From positions 248,001 to 312,000 of the forward strand of contig NZ_JADWYS010000001.1 of NCBI RefSeq assembly GCF_015831345.1: a stretch of 64,000 nt of DNA. Reading direction: 5' to 3'. Origin of the DNA: Caenimonas aquaedulcis (lineage in GTDB: Bacteria > Pseudomonadota > Gammaproteobacteria > Burkholderiales > Burkholderiaceae_C). This document shows positions 51,801 through 59,401 of this stretch, piece by piece. The notes beneath the pieces were generated by a model. The model had not been told where the DNA came from. It ran no database searches and saw only the letters and a program-made list of their open reading frames with translations. Position numbers and translations under genes: made by a program. Each line of letters begins with the position of its first letter. Position 1 is the stretch's first letter.

Positions 51801-53536
51801 GAGTTGCTGGGCGCATCACCGGTATCGATGTACAGCCACCGGCCAAGGGCGGCAAGGTGCAGCCGGCAGTGGCGTTCCTCTCAGGACTGACGCATACCGC
51901 GTTGGGCGCCCCCAAGGCGTGGAGCTGGGTCAACGGCGACGGTGCCAGCCGCACGTTCGACGCGGATGGGCGCATGGTCGCCAGTGAGATCGCCACTTAT
52001 GGCTACGACGCAGCAGGCCGCGTCACCAGCGTCACGCAGAACCTTTGGGCGACGGACACGAGCGCCAGGAAGCCTGCGCCGTACCAGGTTCCCATCACCT
52101 GGACCGCAGGCTACGACAGCCGCAACCGGCTGACCAGCTTCGCCCGCACGGGAAGCAGCAGCACGTACACCTACGACGCGAACAGCAACCGCCTGACCTC
52201 AGTGGAAACGGCGACGAGCGACTCGGACCTGGACGGCCAGTTCGACAGCGACCCCGCCAGCCAGACCGTGACGCGCAGGCTGGACATCGAAGCGACGAGT
52301 AACCGCCTGCTCGGCTACACGCCGGAGATCACCACGACGGGAATCGGAGCTGCGGTCACGGGCGGCCCTGTCACTTACGGCCTCGATGCGAACGGAGCGC
52401 TCACGAAGGATGCGGTGCGCAGCTACGTATACGACGCAAGCAACCGCCTTGCCAAGACGCAGGTCATGAGCCAGGGAGACACCGTGTCGGTGAACTACTG
52501 GCACAACGCGCTCGGTCAGCGCGTGTTCAAGAGCGAGCCGCAGGCCGAAGCGCTGCCGCCGGGCGAGAAGTCGCTGACGCAGGGCTTCGTCAAGTGGCTG
52601 CAAAGCACCTTCGGGTGGACGCTGTCGGCCGCCAATGCCAAGAGCACGACCGGGATGGCGTACGTCTACGACGAGCAGTGGAACCTGATTGGCGAGTACG
52701 ACAACGGGACGGTGCAAGGCCGGGGGAACGTGGAGTACATCTGGCTGCCGACCGAGGCGAGGCGGGCGATTCCTGTGGGCATCTACCGCAGCGGAGGGTT
52801 GTACGCGGTGCACTCCGATCACCTGGGAACACCGAGGTTGATCACGGATGCGCAGAAGGCTGTGGTGTGGCAGTGGCCGTATAGCGCGTTTGGGAGTAAC
52901 AGGCCGATTGGCGTGCTTGCGGCGAGCACCGGTTCGGGTACGGCCAAACTCCGAGGCACCAGCCCGACGGTGGAGATGAACCTTAGGTATCCGGGGCAGT
53001 ACTTTGACTCGGAGTCGGGGTGGAACTACAACGGGTTCCGAAGCTATGAGCCCAAGATGGGTGTCAGGTACACACAGCCCGACCCCACCGGCCTGCGAGG
53101 CGGTTCGAATAGATTCGCGTATGTAGGGGCGGCGCCTCTCACTTACATCGATCCCCTGGGACTTGAGAAGTTGATATTGCTTCCGAAGGAGGACATCAAC
53201 TTTCCAGCCGCCGCAGCCGCGCCGGACGTACCCGGCCAGTTGGTCATCTATTCGCATGGAAATCCAAATAAAGTCGCGGGAAAGGATGCGCAGGGACTGG
53301 CCGATTTGATCAAGCAGAGTGGGATGTGGAAGGACGGAATGCCTATCAAACTGGACGCATGTAGAACAGCCGAGGGTGCCTCGAATATTGCTAAGGACCT
53401 CGCACGCGTACTTCGCACGAACGTGACTGGAGCGGACAGCAGGACTTTGACCTTCGGAGATAAAGACCTTGGTGCTTGGCGTTCCTTTTCCATCCCAGGG
53501 ACGGAGCGTGCGATTCCTTACTGGCCTGGGAGCTAG
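48827..53536 (+). CDS. Secreted RHS/YD-repeat polymorphic toxin
   Basis: The 1569-residue protein has a signal peptide (cut near SASA, about residue 33), a unique N-terminal domain with paired cysteines, two polyproline runs (about residues 142-175), a DUF6531-type segment (GTGNKYQREVDYVGPGVLSL) and many YD repeats (about 330-1330). The conserved RHS core end is RYTQPDPTGLRGGSNRFAYVG, then YIDPLGL. After that, the 123-residue tip (1447-1569) drops in GC and is unrelated to the rest, as in exchangeable toxin tips. The tip has H1477-G (YSHG) and C1512 (LDACRTAEG), the H-G and A-C pair of caspase-like clan CD folds. Sec export with no PAAR suggests cell-surface delivery. It is followed by small immunity-type genes. 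Confidence 0.9.
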   Translation: MKTSRRKRSSARAEWLLAPFGLALAAAAGSASATIVSPTVTWGNSFESTQYSTQAAALTGGAAAFCSYPGNVPYMKSCAYTGTNEDGWAIVTFQDNQNQWYAQPTLYAFAIYTCPADFQYVGAWTEDGVTLDPACQKDGPPVPPPPPPPPPPPPNPAPPPPPPPPAPPPPPPPIPYPSEGCAAGAGGFYECVGNSPMPNPPPPPDTPRQNDGTPTADVPDAGEDIGLPENEEGSTCSSANIVNAPGNPIFAGTGNKYQREVDYVGPGVLSLVRHYNSGLKTWVHNYMMRIRAGGGTAIAVRPDGKTLVFNGAGAGAWTSNATVVETLVRLNATSPGDPAWKLVTGADTVEWYDANGLPILITYRGGRSVRLAYSGWALQSVTDDFGRALAFAYDSRGRLAEVAAPGGEAMRYGYGANGHLGSVTYADGTSRQYLYENPSYPYALTGLIDQNGNRFATWRYDARGRAVGSEHAGGVERFALDFDASSAGVVVTDPLGVQRLLQHQNVAGRQVFAGSSLPCTDCRGNAAGTVVNAVGKVTQATDFSGVASQYTYDEARKLPVSQTRAAGTQEAQSRVVEWHPSLRLPLLVGEPGRTTAYEYDSRGNTLSQTVTDTATGQRRTVRWSYTSQGLMETMTDAKGSLWRFGYDAAGNRTSVTDPLGRQTAYTFDAAGRVLTQTDPNGLVTAHLYDVRGRLISLATGGETRTYTYTPAGQLASATLPNGVQVTYAYDAAQRLVSIADNRGASITYTLDAMGNRIREEVRDANGNLALTTARVIDSLNRVAAVQGAQGQATGMGYDANGEPFTVTDPLNQTTRQTLDALRRPTATIFADNNSARQAWSALDALVQVTDPKGVATQYERNAFGEVMKETSPDIGSITYTRDANGAVVTTQDAKGQITKIERDALGRPTRIEYAPGFASTFAYDAAGNVSRMDDSSGSTVYARDAQGRVLSKTQTVQDNPPTPSAYAVQYGYAAGDLASITYPSGLKVTYRRVAGRITGIDVQPPAKGGKVQPAVAFLSGLTHTALGAPKAWSWVNGDGASRTFDADGRMVASEIATYGYDAAGRVTSVTQNLWATDTSARKPAPYQVPITWTAGYDSRNRLTSFARTGSSSTYTYDANSNRLTSVETATSDSDLDGQFDSDPASQTVTRRLDIEATSNRLLGYTPEITTTGIGAAVTGGPVTYGLDANGALTKDAVRSYVYDASNRLAKTQVMSQGDTVSVNYWHNALGQRVFKSEPQAEALPPGEKSLTQGFVKWLQSTFGWTLSAANAKSTTGMAYVYDEQWNLIGEYDNGTVQGRGNVEYIWLPTEARRAIPVGIYRSGGLYAVHSDHLGTPRLITDAQKAVVWQWPYSAFGSNRPIGVLAASTGSGTAKLRGTSPTVEMNLRYPGQYFDSESGWNYNGFRSYEPKMGVRYTQPDPTGLRGGSNRFAYVGAAPLTYIDPLGLEKLILLPKEDINFPAAAAAPDVPGQLVIYSHGNPNKVAGKDAQGLADLIKQSGMWKDGMPIKLDACRTAEGASNIAKDLARVLRTNVTGADSRTLTFGDKDLGAWRSFSIPGTERAIPYWPGS

Positions 53537-53559
53537 ATTACTTATCCCGGAGAAAAGAA

Positions 53560-53970
53560 GTGAGCAAACTCAAATCTCGCCTACTCGTCTTTGCCGGGCT
53601 CTTGGTGGCAATTGGCATTGCTGGGTATTTCTTTCTCCCAACTGCGCACTGCTGTGATGAGGACGACCCAGAAAGTGCGGCCCTTGTTAGCGCAGCCAAC
53701 GCCGGGAAAATGGAGGCAATACAAGCGCTTTTCGAGCGAGCGCAAAGGGACAAGATCCCGGCGCTCGAAGAAAACTGGGCACTCATAGGCGCCCTGCGCG
53801 GAGACCAGAAAATGCGGCAAACATATGTGAGCTTTTATCGGACCCGGTTGTCAAGCGAGCAGCGCAGTCGAGTGCTTTCCTATATAGGCGGGGTGACGGA
53901 CATGCCCGGTAAGCCGTGCCTTCTAGCAGATCTGACGGAGACCTCATCAACAGGTGGCGCGTGCAATTGA
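53560..53970 (+). CDS. Membrane-anchored small protein, likely immunity protein for the RHS tip
   Basis: The 136-residue product has one N-terminal membrane segment (LLVFAGLLVAIGIAGYFF) followed by a soluble helical part that would face the periplasm. It starts 23 bases after the RHS stop codon with GGAG upstream of the GTG, and its base composition matches the toxin tip, not the RHS core. Position and membrane anchoring fit a cognate immunity protein against a secreted toxin. No known immunity family was recognised. Confidence 0.62.
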   Translation: MSKLKSRLLVFAGLLVAIGIAGYFFLPTAHCCDEDDPESAALVSAANAGKMEAIQALFERAQRDKIPALEENWALIGALRGDQKMRQTYVSFYRTRLSSEQRSRVLSYIGGVTDMPGKPCLLADLTETSSTGGACN

Positions 53971-54052
53971 TCGCTTACGAATGACAGTCGATTTCAAAAC
54001 GAAAGCCCAAATTGCTGGCGGCCGTGGCGGTATTGAAGAGTAGGAACGAACA

Positions 54053-54493
54053 ATGACTGACTTTTGCTCCCTTCATATCCGCTCGGATGTTCACGCGAAA
54101 CTGCCTGAGGGTTTTTTAAAGAGCCGTCGAAAATTCCAAATCGTATTTGAAGATAACGAGTCGCCAGAACGACTTGCATGCTTCGACCGGTTAGCGCGAA
54201 AGGGCGTCCACAAGCGTGTGGGCCTGCCAAGATATCAGTGGACTTTCAGCAGCGAAGGCTTTGTCAATGGATTTGATGTGTACGAACACCTGAGGTGGGT
54301 GTTGGATCAAGTCCACGCAGACTTTCTGCTGTCCCAACTGCAGAATCTTGGCTTCCAGTGCTTGTTGCAGTTTTACTGGGAGGGTAACGGTACAGGCGGT
54401 GGCCCGCTGGTGACGCCGCAGATTGCAGAATTGCTGGTGCAACACAGCGTAGGCCTGCAATTCGGCTTCTACTTAGAAGTGGAGAAGGACTAG
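54053..54493 (+). CDS. DUF4279-like protein (immunity-type)
   Basis: This 146-residue protein resembles DUF4279: an N-terminal beta region, YQWTFSSEG with the conserved Trp, HLRWVLDQVHADF and LLQFYWEGNGTGGGPLVTP, then HSVGLQFGFYLE. DUF4279 proteins occur as immunity genes behind polymorphic toxins. It is in a low-GC stretch downstream of the RHS gene and follows the membrane-anchored gene by 82 bases. It may be an orphan immunity gene left from a former toxin tip. Confidence 0.65.
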   Translation: MTDFCSLHIRSDVHAKLPEGFLKSRRKFQIVFEDNESPERLACFDRLARKGVHKRVGLPRYQWTFSSEGFVNGFDVYEHLRWVLDQVHADFLLSQLQNLGFQCLLQFYWEGNGTGGGPLVTPQIAELLVQHSVGLQFGFYLEVEKD

Positions 54494-54778
54494 TCGTATC
54501 GGGCCTCCGCGCCGCCTCTCCCTGGCATCGCCACTGGCGCGGGACCCAGCTTTTGCTTTGGGCCGGGAGCCATACGCGCCCGTCCAGAGGATAGAGCCAT
54601 GTTCGAGGAAGCGATTCGCGATGAAGCGAAGCGCGTCCAAACAGACCCCGATGGCGTTTGAGAACGGCCTTGGCTTCACTGGAAGTCTCTCGAACACTGC
54701 CAATAGAGGCGTAGATGAGCACGGTGGTCCAACGTTTGCGGGCCCAAACTCGGCGGCGGCTCAGATTAACGACTCTGT
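54494..54778. other. Unassigned spacer in the RHS downstream array
   Basis: No gene is supported in this 285-base stretch. Short open segments in different frames (MFEEAIRDEAKRVQTDPDGV at about 54599, and a frame reading FENGLGFTGSLSNTANRG) look like pieces of one or more decayed genes. They may be remnants of an earlier toxin tip, but no family can be named. Confidence 0.35.
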
Positions 54779-55084
54779 ATGAACATAACGCCATTTCCGT
54801 GCCCGTGTTGCGGGCGGCTGGTCTTTTCGGAGGCTGCAGGCTCCGAAGAGATTTGTCCTGTCTGTTTCTGGCAGGACGATCTATTCGGCTTGCTTGATCC
54901 TTTCAATGTGCTAGGCCCCAATAAGGTCTCGCTGGAAAGCGGGCAAACAAACTATGCGGCTTCCGGAATCTCGGACACGCGTCTGGATCGGTTCAAAGCG
55001 CGCCTGGCTTCCGCTTCGCGTTTTGCACCCGATATCGAATGGAGATTGATATCGGCGCAGGATAGATTTGATCCCGAAGAATAA
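54779..55084 (+). CDS. CPCC-family cysteine-rich protein
   Basis: The 101-residue product has the CPCC-domain signature near the start: FPCPCCGR, then EEICPVCFWQDD, which gives a zinc-binding pair of Cys-x2-Cys knuckles. CPCC proteins are often found among immunity genes next to RHS and related toxins. It is the third small gene behind the RHS gene. No clear ribosome binding site is visible before the ATG. From 55085 to 55291 I see no gene. Confidence 0.7.
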   Translation: MNITPFPCPCCGRLVFSEAAGSEEICPVCFWQDDLFGLLDPFNVLGPNKVSLESGQTNYAASGISDTRLDRFKARLASASRFAPDIEWRLISAQDRFDPEE

Positions 55085-55291
55085 GACCCACAAAAGGGAA
55101 CCGCATACTACTGGCGTCCAGACTATTGGTTGGGCTCAGGTCTGTAATCTTCCCGGGCTCCATTGCGCGTAGGCGAGCCCCAAGGAGTCGAGCAACTCGC
55201 CAACGGGGAAGCAGACCTTGCTAGCAGTGTGCCTTCTCATCGGCTTTCGCATCCGCAACTACACGACTTGGTGTGTGACTTAGAGCGCCGG

Positions 55292-56302
55292 TCAATGCGT
55301 CCTCAAAAACGCCCACATGCTCGCCGTCCCATCGATCGCCTGCGACGGCACATCCCCCGCACCCGCCTTCGCATTCGCGCCTGGCCAGGAGTGCCCGCCC
55401 GTCTGCGTCGCGCACAGCTCCACCGCCGTCCGGCTCCTGCAATAGGTGTAGGCCTCGCAGTACGCGCCGCTTTGCTGCAGCACCTTCCTCGGCGCCAGCT
55501 CGCAGCCGTTCAACTGCGCCCATTTCGCTGTCGTGAGCGGAGCGGTGCTGAAGGGCACCTTCGGGTCGTTCTGCGCGTGCAGGTGGAAGACGGACACGGC
55601 CTTGCCTTCCGCGCAATTGGTGCTCGTGTCCATGCCGCCCACGGACGCCACGCCGCGGAACACGTCGGGCAACTGGCACGCGAGTCGGTACGCCATCGTG
55701 CCGCCGTCGGACACGCCCGCCGCGTAGATGCGGCCGCGGTCCACGCTGGTCTGGCGGAACACGTTGTGCACCACCTTCGCAATGAAGGCGACGTCGTTGC
55801 CCGGGCCGTTGCCCATGTTCCACGCCGCCGGCTTGCCCCGGGGTCCATACGCATCCGGGTACACGGCGATGAAGCCCTGGTAGTCGGACGCGCGCAGCAG
55901 GCTGTCGAAGCCGTCGTCGGTGGGCTGCGCGCCGCGATAGCTGTTGAGCGCGACGAGCAGCGGCGTCGTCTCCGTCGGCCGGTAACGCGGCGGCACGTGC
56001 ACGCGGTAGCTGCGCGTGAGGCCGTCCTGCTGGATGGTGAAGCGGTGGTCGCCCGCTGTGAGCCACTCGTCCAGCCCGGGCGAGGGCCGCGCCGCGCTGA
56101 TCGTCTGCTGCGGCAGCTTGAGCTGCGGCGTCTGCGCGGCGGCGACCTGTTTGGGGGGCACCTTGGCGCGACTCGTCTTGACCTTCTTTTTCGCAGTAAC
56201 GTGCTTGCCGGCAGTGGCTTGGGTGGGGGTGGCGGCTTGTGCGATCGGCGCCGCGAGCAAGGCTGCGGCGACCGCGACGGACAGTGGCAGGTTCGACTTC
56301 AT
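55292..56302 (-). CDS. Secreted esterase of the PHB depolymerase/LpqC family
   Basis: The 336-residue product has a signal peptide (ending QAA), a Lys/Pro-rich linker (about residues 25-65) and an alpha/beta-hydrolase domain. Visible are the nucleophile Ser in GVSDGGTMAY, Asp in HAQNDPKVPF and His in GGHSWPG. Cysteine pairs in the domain fit a periplasmic or secreted protein. The family degrades poly(3-hydroxybutyrate) or hydrolyses feruloyl and similar esters; the substrate is not clear from sequence. Confidence 0.87.
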   Translation of the reverse strand: MKSNLPLSVAVAAALLAAPIAQAATPTQATAGKHVTAKKKVKTSRAKVPPKQVAAAQTPQLKLPQQTISAARPSPGLDEWLTAGDHRFTIQQDGLTRSYRVHVPPRYRPTETTPLLVALNSYRGAQPTDDGFDSLLRASDYQGFIAVYPDAYGPRGKPAAWNMGNGPGNDVAFIAKVVHNVFRQTSVDRGRIYAAGVSDGGTMAYRLACQLPDVFRGVASVGGMDTSTNCAEGKAVSVFHLHAQNDPKVPFSTAPLTTAKWAQLNGCELAPRKVLQQSGAYCEAYTYCRSRTAVELCATQTGGHSWPGANAKAGAGDVPSQAIDGTASMWAFLRTH

Positions 56303-56494
56303 CTCTTCTCCCTGGTATGGCTCAGCTATGACGGCGTTGTGGCGCCGTTGCTGTCAATGTAGGGGGAGTGCGCGCGCTTGTGGCCCTGCTGTAAGCAATC
56401 GTTGAGGTTGCGCTGGTGGCCACTGCTGAGCCCCACGGCGCGGCATGCCTGCCGTATCCTGCAATTCGTTCATCGACATTCAGGAAGGAACACC

Positions 56495-56746
56495 ATGCAG
56501 GAAAAACCTAGCGACCCCCATCCCCTCAGCGACCTCGCGTACGACTGGATCACGCTCATGCAGAACAAGGCGCAGGCCTTGCTCGCGTATGACCAATACA
56601 TCAAGGACGCCGAGGCCGCGGGCTCTCCCGAATGCGCGGCGTTCTTCCGCAAGGTCCACGATGCGGACAAGGCGCAACTCGCCGAGGCGAAAGAGCACCT
56701 GGTGATGGTGCTGCAGGGGAAGATGGGCGCGGGCGGGAAGAAGTAG
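56495..56746 (+). CDS. Small helical protein, unknown
   Basis: The 83-residue product is mostly helical (LAYDWITLMQNKAQALLAYDQYIKDAEAAG; AFFRKVHDADKAQLAEAKEHL), with a short Pro-rich start. AGGAAGGA seven bases upstream supports the ATG. It has the look of a rubrerythrin-like or ferritin-like single helix pair but lacks clear E-x2-H metal motifs. It stands alone and is convergent with the envelope operon that ends at 56785. Confidence 0.7.
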   Translation: MQEKPSDPHPLSDLAYDWITLMQNKAQALLAYDQYIKDAEAAGSPECAAFFRKVHDADKAQLAEAKEHLVMVLQGKMGAGGKK

Positions 56747-56784
56747 GGCGGCGCCCGGCGGCGCCGGGCGTCGAACCGGGGTTT

Positions 56785-57642
56785 TCAGTTCGGGGCGCCG
56801 GGCTTGGCCTGCGGCACATAGGCCTGCTCGAGCTTGAGCGTCGATGAGATCCAGGCGGCCAGCGGATAGGAGAAGAGACCGATCAGGACGCCGCCCCCGA
56901 AATCCGAGACCGTGAGGCTGACCGGCGACCCCGGTCCCTGCGTCGTCTTGCTGAGCAGCAGGGCGATGATCGCCATCAGCCCTCCGCGAAACCCCATGGT
57001 GAGCGTCACGATCACCGTGCGGATCCACGCTTCGCGCGCCTCGGGGTGCTTGAGCACGCGCTCGATCAGCACGAAGAGCGCGAGCATCAAGGCGCCGGCG
57101 AACCCGCCGATGAAGATGCCGATCTCCGGCGCCTTCACCGTGAACACCGGGAAGTATTGAAAGCTGCCCAGCTGCATCAACTCCACGGCGACCTGCAGGC
57201 GGATGTCCGCCGAGAGCAGCGAACTCTGCACCTGGCTGCCGCCCGCCCACACCCTGGCCTCCTTCATCGCAAACCGGCAGGTCTGCTCGAAGGTGAGCCC
57301 GCGCCCGATCGTGATCTCGTCGCTGCGCTGGAGCAGACAAGGGGCGGGGTCGATGAAACGGTCGATGGCGGGGCCGTCGACGGCCACGGTCATGTTCTTC
57401 AGGACGACAGGCCGGTCCGAGACGTTGCGCAGTGCGATGACGACATAGGCAACGTCGCCCACGCGGTTGGTCGGCGCGCCAAGCACCGTGACCGACAGCG
57501 GATCCGTCTGGCCGTTCGGGGCCGGCGGTTTCGACTCCGTCGCCGCCTGCGTGGCGGGCTCCTGCGGCGGCGCGGCCAGCGCCGATGCCTGCATGCACAG
57601 CGCCGCGAAAGCCGCGGCGATCCAGGCGTACAGCCGGCTCAT
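56785..57642 (-). CDS. Hypothetical membrane protein, third gene of an envelope operon
   Basis: The 285-residue product has a signal peptide (ending SALA), a periplasmic beta-rich domain (about residues 45-165, with two cysteines that could pair) and three membrane segments (about 175-265). The start at 57642 overlaps the previous stop codon (ATGA). I do not recognise the family. With the two preceding genes it likely forms an operon of envelope proteins. Confidence 0.65.
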   Translation of the reverse strand: MSRLYAWIAAAFAALCMQASALAAPPQEPATQAATESKPPAPNGQTDPLSVTVLGAPTNRVGDVAYVVIALRNVSDRPVVLKNMTVAVDGPAIDRFIDPAPCLLQRSDEITIGRGLTFEQTCRFAMKEARVWAGGSQVQSSLLSADIRLQVAVELMQLGSFQYFPVFTVKAPEIGIFIGGFAGALMLALFVLIERVLKHPEAREAWIRTVIVTLTMGFRGGLMAIIALLLSKTTQGPGSPVSLTVSDFGGGVLIGLFSYPLAAWISSTLKLEQAYVPQAKPGAPN

Positions 57643-58361
57643 TTGAGGCACCCGTCCGCGAGTTCACGCAGGCGCGAGATGTCGCGCTTGGCCTGCGGCG
57701 GGAACGTGCGGTTGCCCATGGAGGACACCGATTCCAGGAAGTCGTTGATCTTGTCCCTGCAGATGATGCGCGTGGCGGCTGCGCACACGTTGGTCTTGTT
57801 GCCGTCCCACTTGGCGCAGGACCACACGGCCTGCAGCCAGACCTTGAGCGCTTCGTCGTCGATCACGGACGTATCCGTCCGGTCCGCGAGGTAGGTGGCC
57901 GCCTTCTCGTACTGCCGCCGAAGGGCCATGGCACTGACGAGGAAGGACAGGTGGCTCACGACGGCGGGTCGCGTTGCCGCCGCCACCTTGGCGTCGGGGT
58001 CTTTGAGCAGCTCGTCCAGGATCTTGCGGCGGATGGTGATTTCCTTTTCGAGGTAGTCGTCCGCTTCCGCCAGCACGCCGGCCGCGCGGCGCTTCTCGGA
58101 TGCGCGCCGCTGCACGTCCGCCGCGACGCGGAAGAAGTCCATGTCGTCGCGCCCGATGGAGCCCGTGAAGACATAGTTGTTGGCCCACCGGTAAGCGCAA
58201 TCCGCACCGGCCGGTTCGCGGCTGTTTTTCTGGAAGTCGCTGATCGCGTCGCGCACGCTTTTGGGCGAAGCGCCGGCGCCCGGGCAGACCTGCGCACGCA
58301 GCGGCCCGCAGCCGACGAGAATCAGGATCAGCAGCAGCCTGGCAGGTGAGAAGCGTGTCAT
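57639..58361 (-). CDS. Hypothetical lipoprotein, second gene of an envelope operon
   Basis: The 240-residue product begins with a lipoprotein signal (LILVGC, Cys18). The rest is helical and has several Cys residues (CAYRWANNY; SCAKWDGNKTNVCAAATRIICRD), compatible with disulfides in the periplasm. It starts 14 bases after the peptidoglycan-binding gene and overlaps the next one by four bases. No family was recognised. Confidence 0.67.
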   Translation of the reverse strand: MTRFSPARLLLILILVGCGPLRAQVCPGAGASPKSVRDAISDFQKNSREPAGADCAYRWANNYVFTGSIGRDDMDFFRVAADVQRRASEKRRAAGVLAEADDYLEKEITIRRKILDELLKDPDAKVAAATRPAVVSHLSFLVSAMALRRQYEKAATYLADRTDTSVIDDEALKVWLQAVWSCAKWDGNKTNVCAAATRIICRDKINDFLESVSSMGNRTFPPQAKRDISRLRELADGCLK

Positions 58362-58375
58362 GGGTCCTCCTTGTT

Positions 58376-59266
58376 TCAGTCGGGCACGTCGGCCACCGGC
58401 AAGACGGCGGCCATGAAACGGTAGCCGTTGTTGGCGACGAAGCGCGGGTCGGCCTTGCACAGCGCCATGAACTCGCGATGCCCCGCGCGCAGGCGTCCCA
58501 CCAGGCAGCCGGCGCTCGCGTTGCCGATGTCGCTCTGCTTCATGTCGTAGCCCCAGTGCTGGTTCACGGCGAACACGCCCGTGTCGCGCACGTCGCCGTC
58601 GCGCATGAAGTCGCGGTTTTTGTCGCGGCAGACGGTGATGTTCGCGGTCTGCACCAGGGCCTGGTGCCGGTCGCTCTTGCCGTGCATGCCGACCGACCAC
58701 GCCTTGTACTGGCCGAACGCGATGCGCGCCGCGCCCAGGGGGCTCAACGGGGATTCGGTGTAGAACCGGCCCGGCTCGGTGGTGGCCTGCCACGCCCCTG
58801 CGAGTTGCGGCTCGCCCGAGACGGAGATGCGCAGCAGCAGCCGCGCGTCGTTGAACTGGTTCGGCGTGTTCGCGTTGTCGCGCCCGTCGAGGTTCATGCC
58901 CTCGACGTACACGATGTTCACCGCGTCGGGGTGCCGGCAGATCCACCAGCCTTTTGCCTGCAGCGCCCGGACCACGCGGCCGGCGAGGTTCGCCCCGGGA
59001 TGCAGCGGCAGCATGCCGTGCGCGTCGTCGTCCAGCAGCGCCTCGGCGACCGAAGCGTCGAGCCGGTCTTGCGCAACGCCCGTATAGCGCACGAACTCCT
59101 GCAGCGCCCATTGCGACACGGGGCCGAATGCGCCGTCGTCCGGCGGGTCCAGCAGGCCGATCGCGGCCAGCCGCTTCTGCACCTGGCGCGCCAGCGCCTC
59201 GTCGCCGCCGATCATCGCCAGGGGAAGCGCCGGCGCGCCTCCGGCGATGGCTTCCAGTGTGGTCAT
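58376..59266 (-). CDS. Peptidoglycan-binding-domain protein with YkuD-like cysteine motif
   Basis: The 296-residue protein has an N-terminal peptidoglycan-binding-1-like domain (LARQVQKRLAAIGLLDPPDDG, about residues 24-80). The second part (about 95-290) has conserved-looking polar motifs: SVGMHGKSDRHQALVQ, NQHWGYD and NASAGCLVGR, where Ser/Ala-Gly-Cys recalls the active Cys of L,D-transpeptidases. No signal peptide is visible. It may act on the cell wall in a phage-like manner or bind cell-wall fragments. It is the first gene of the three-gene operon 59266-56785. Confidence 0.68.
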   Translation of the reverse strand: MTTLEAIAGGAPALPLAMIGGDEALARQVQKRLAAIGLLDPPDDGAFGPVSQWALQEFVRYTGVAQDRLDASVAEALLDDDAHGMLPLHPGANLAGRVVRALQAKGWWICRHPDAVNIVYVEGMNLDGRDNANTPNQFNDARLLLRISVSGEPQLAGAWQATTEPGRFYTESPLSPLGAARIAFGQYKAWSVGMHGKSDRHQALVQTANITVCRDKNRDFMRDGDVRDTGVFAVNQHWGYDMKQSDIGNASAGCLVGRLRAGHREFMALCKADPRFVANNGYRFMAAVLPVADVPD

Positions 59267-59401
59267 GACAACCCCCTACCGCTTGTGGTGTCCCGCCGGC
59301 AATCTTCGCCGCGGCGCGCCACGCGCACAAGGCTGTGGGGCTCGCCGCCTCCTCCGAATGGAGGATGAAGCGTCGCGCCGCGGCCGCGATAGACTGCCCC
59401 C

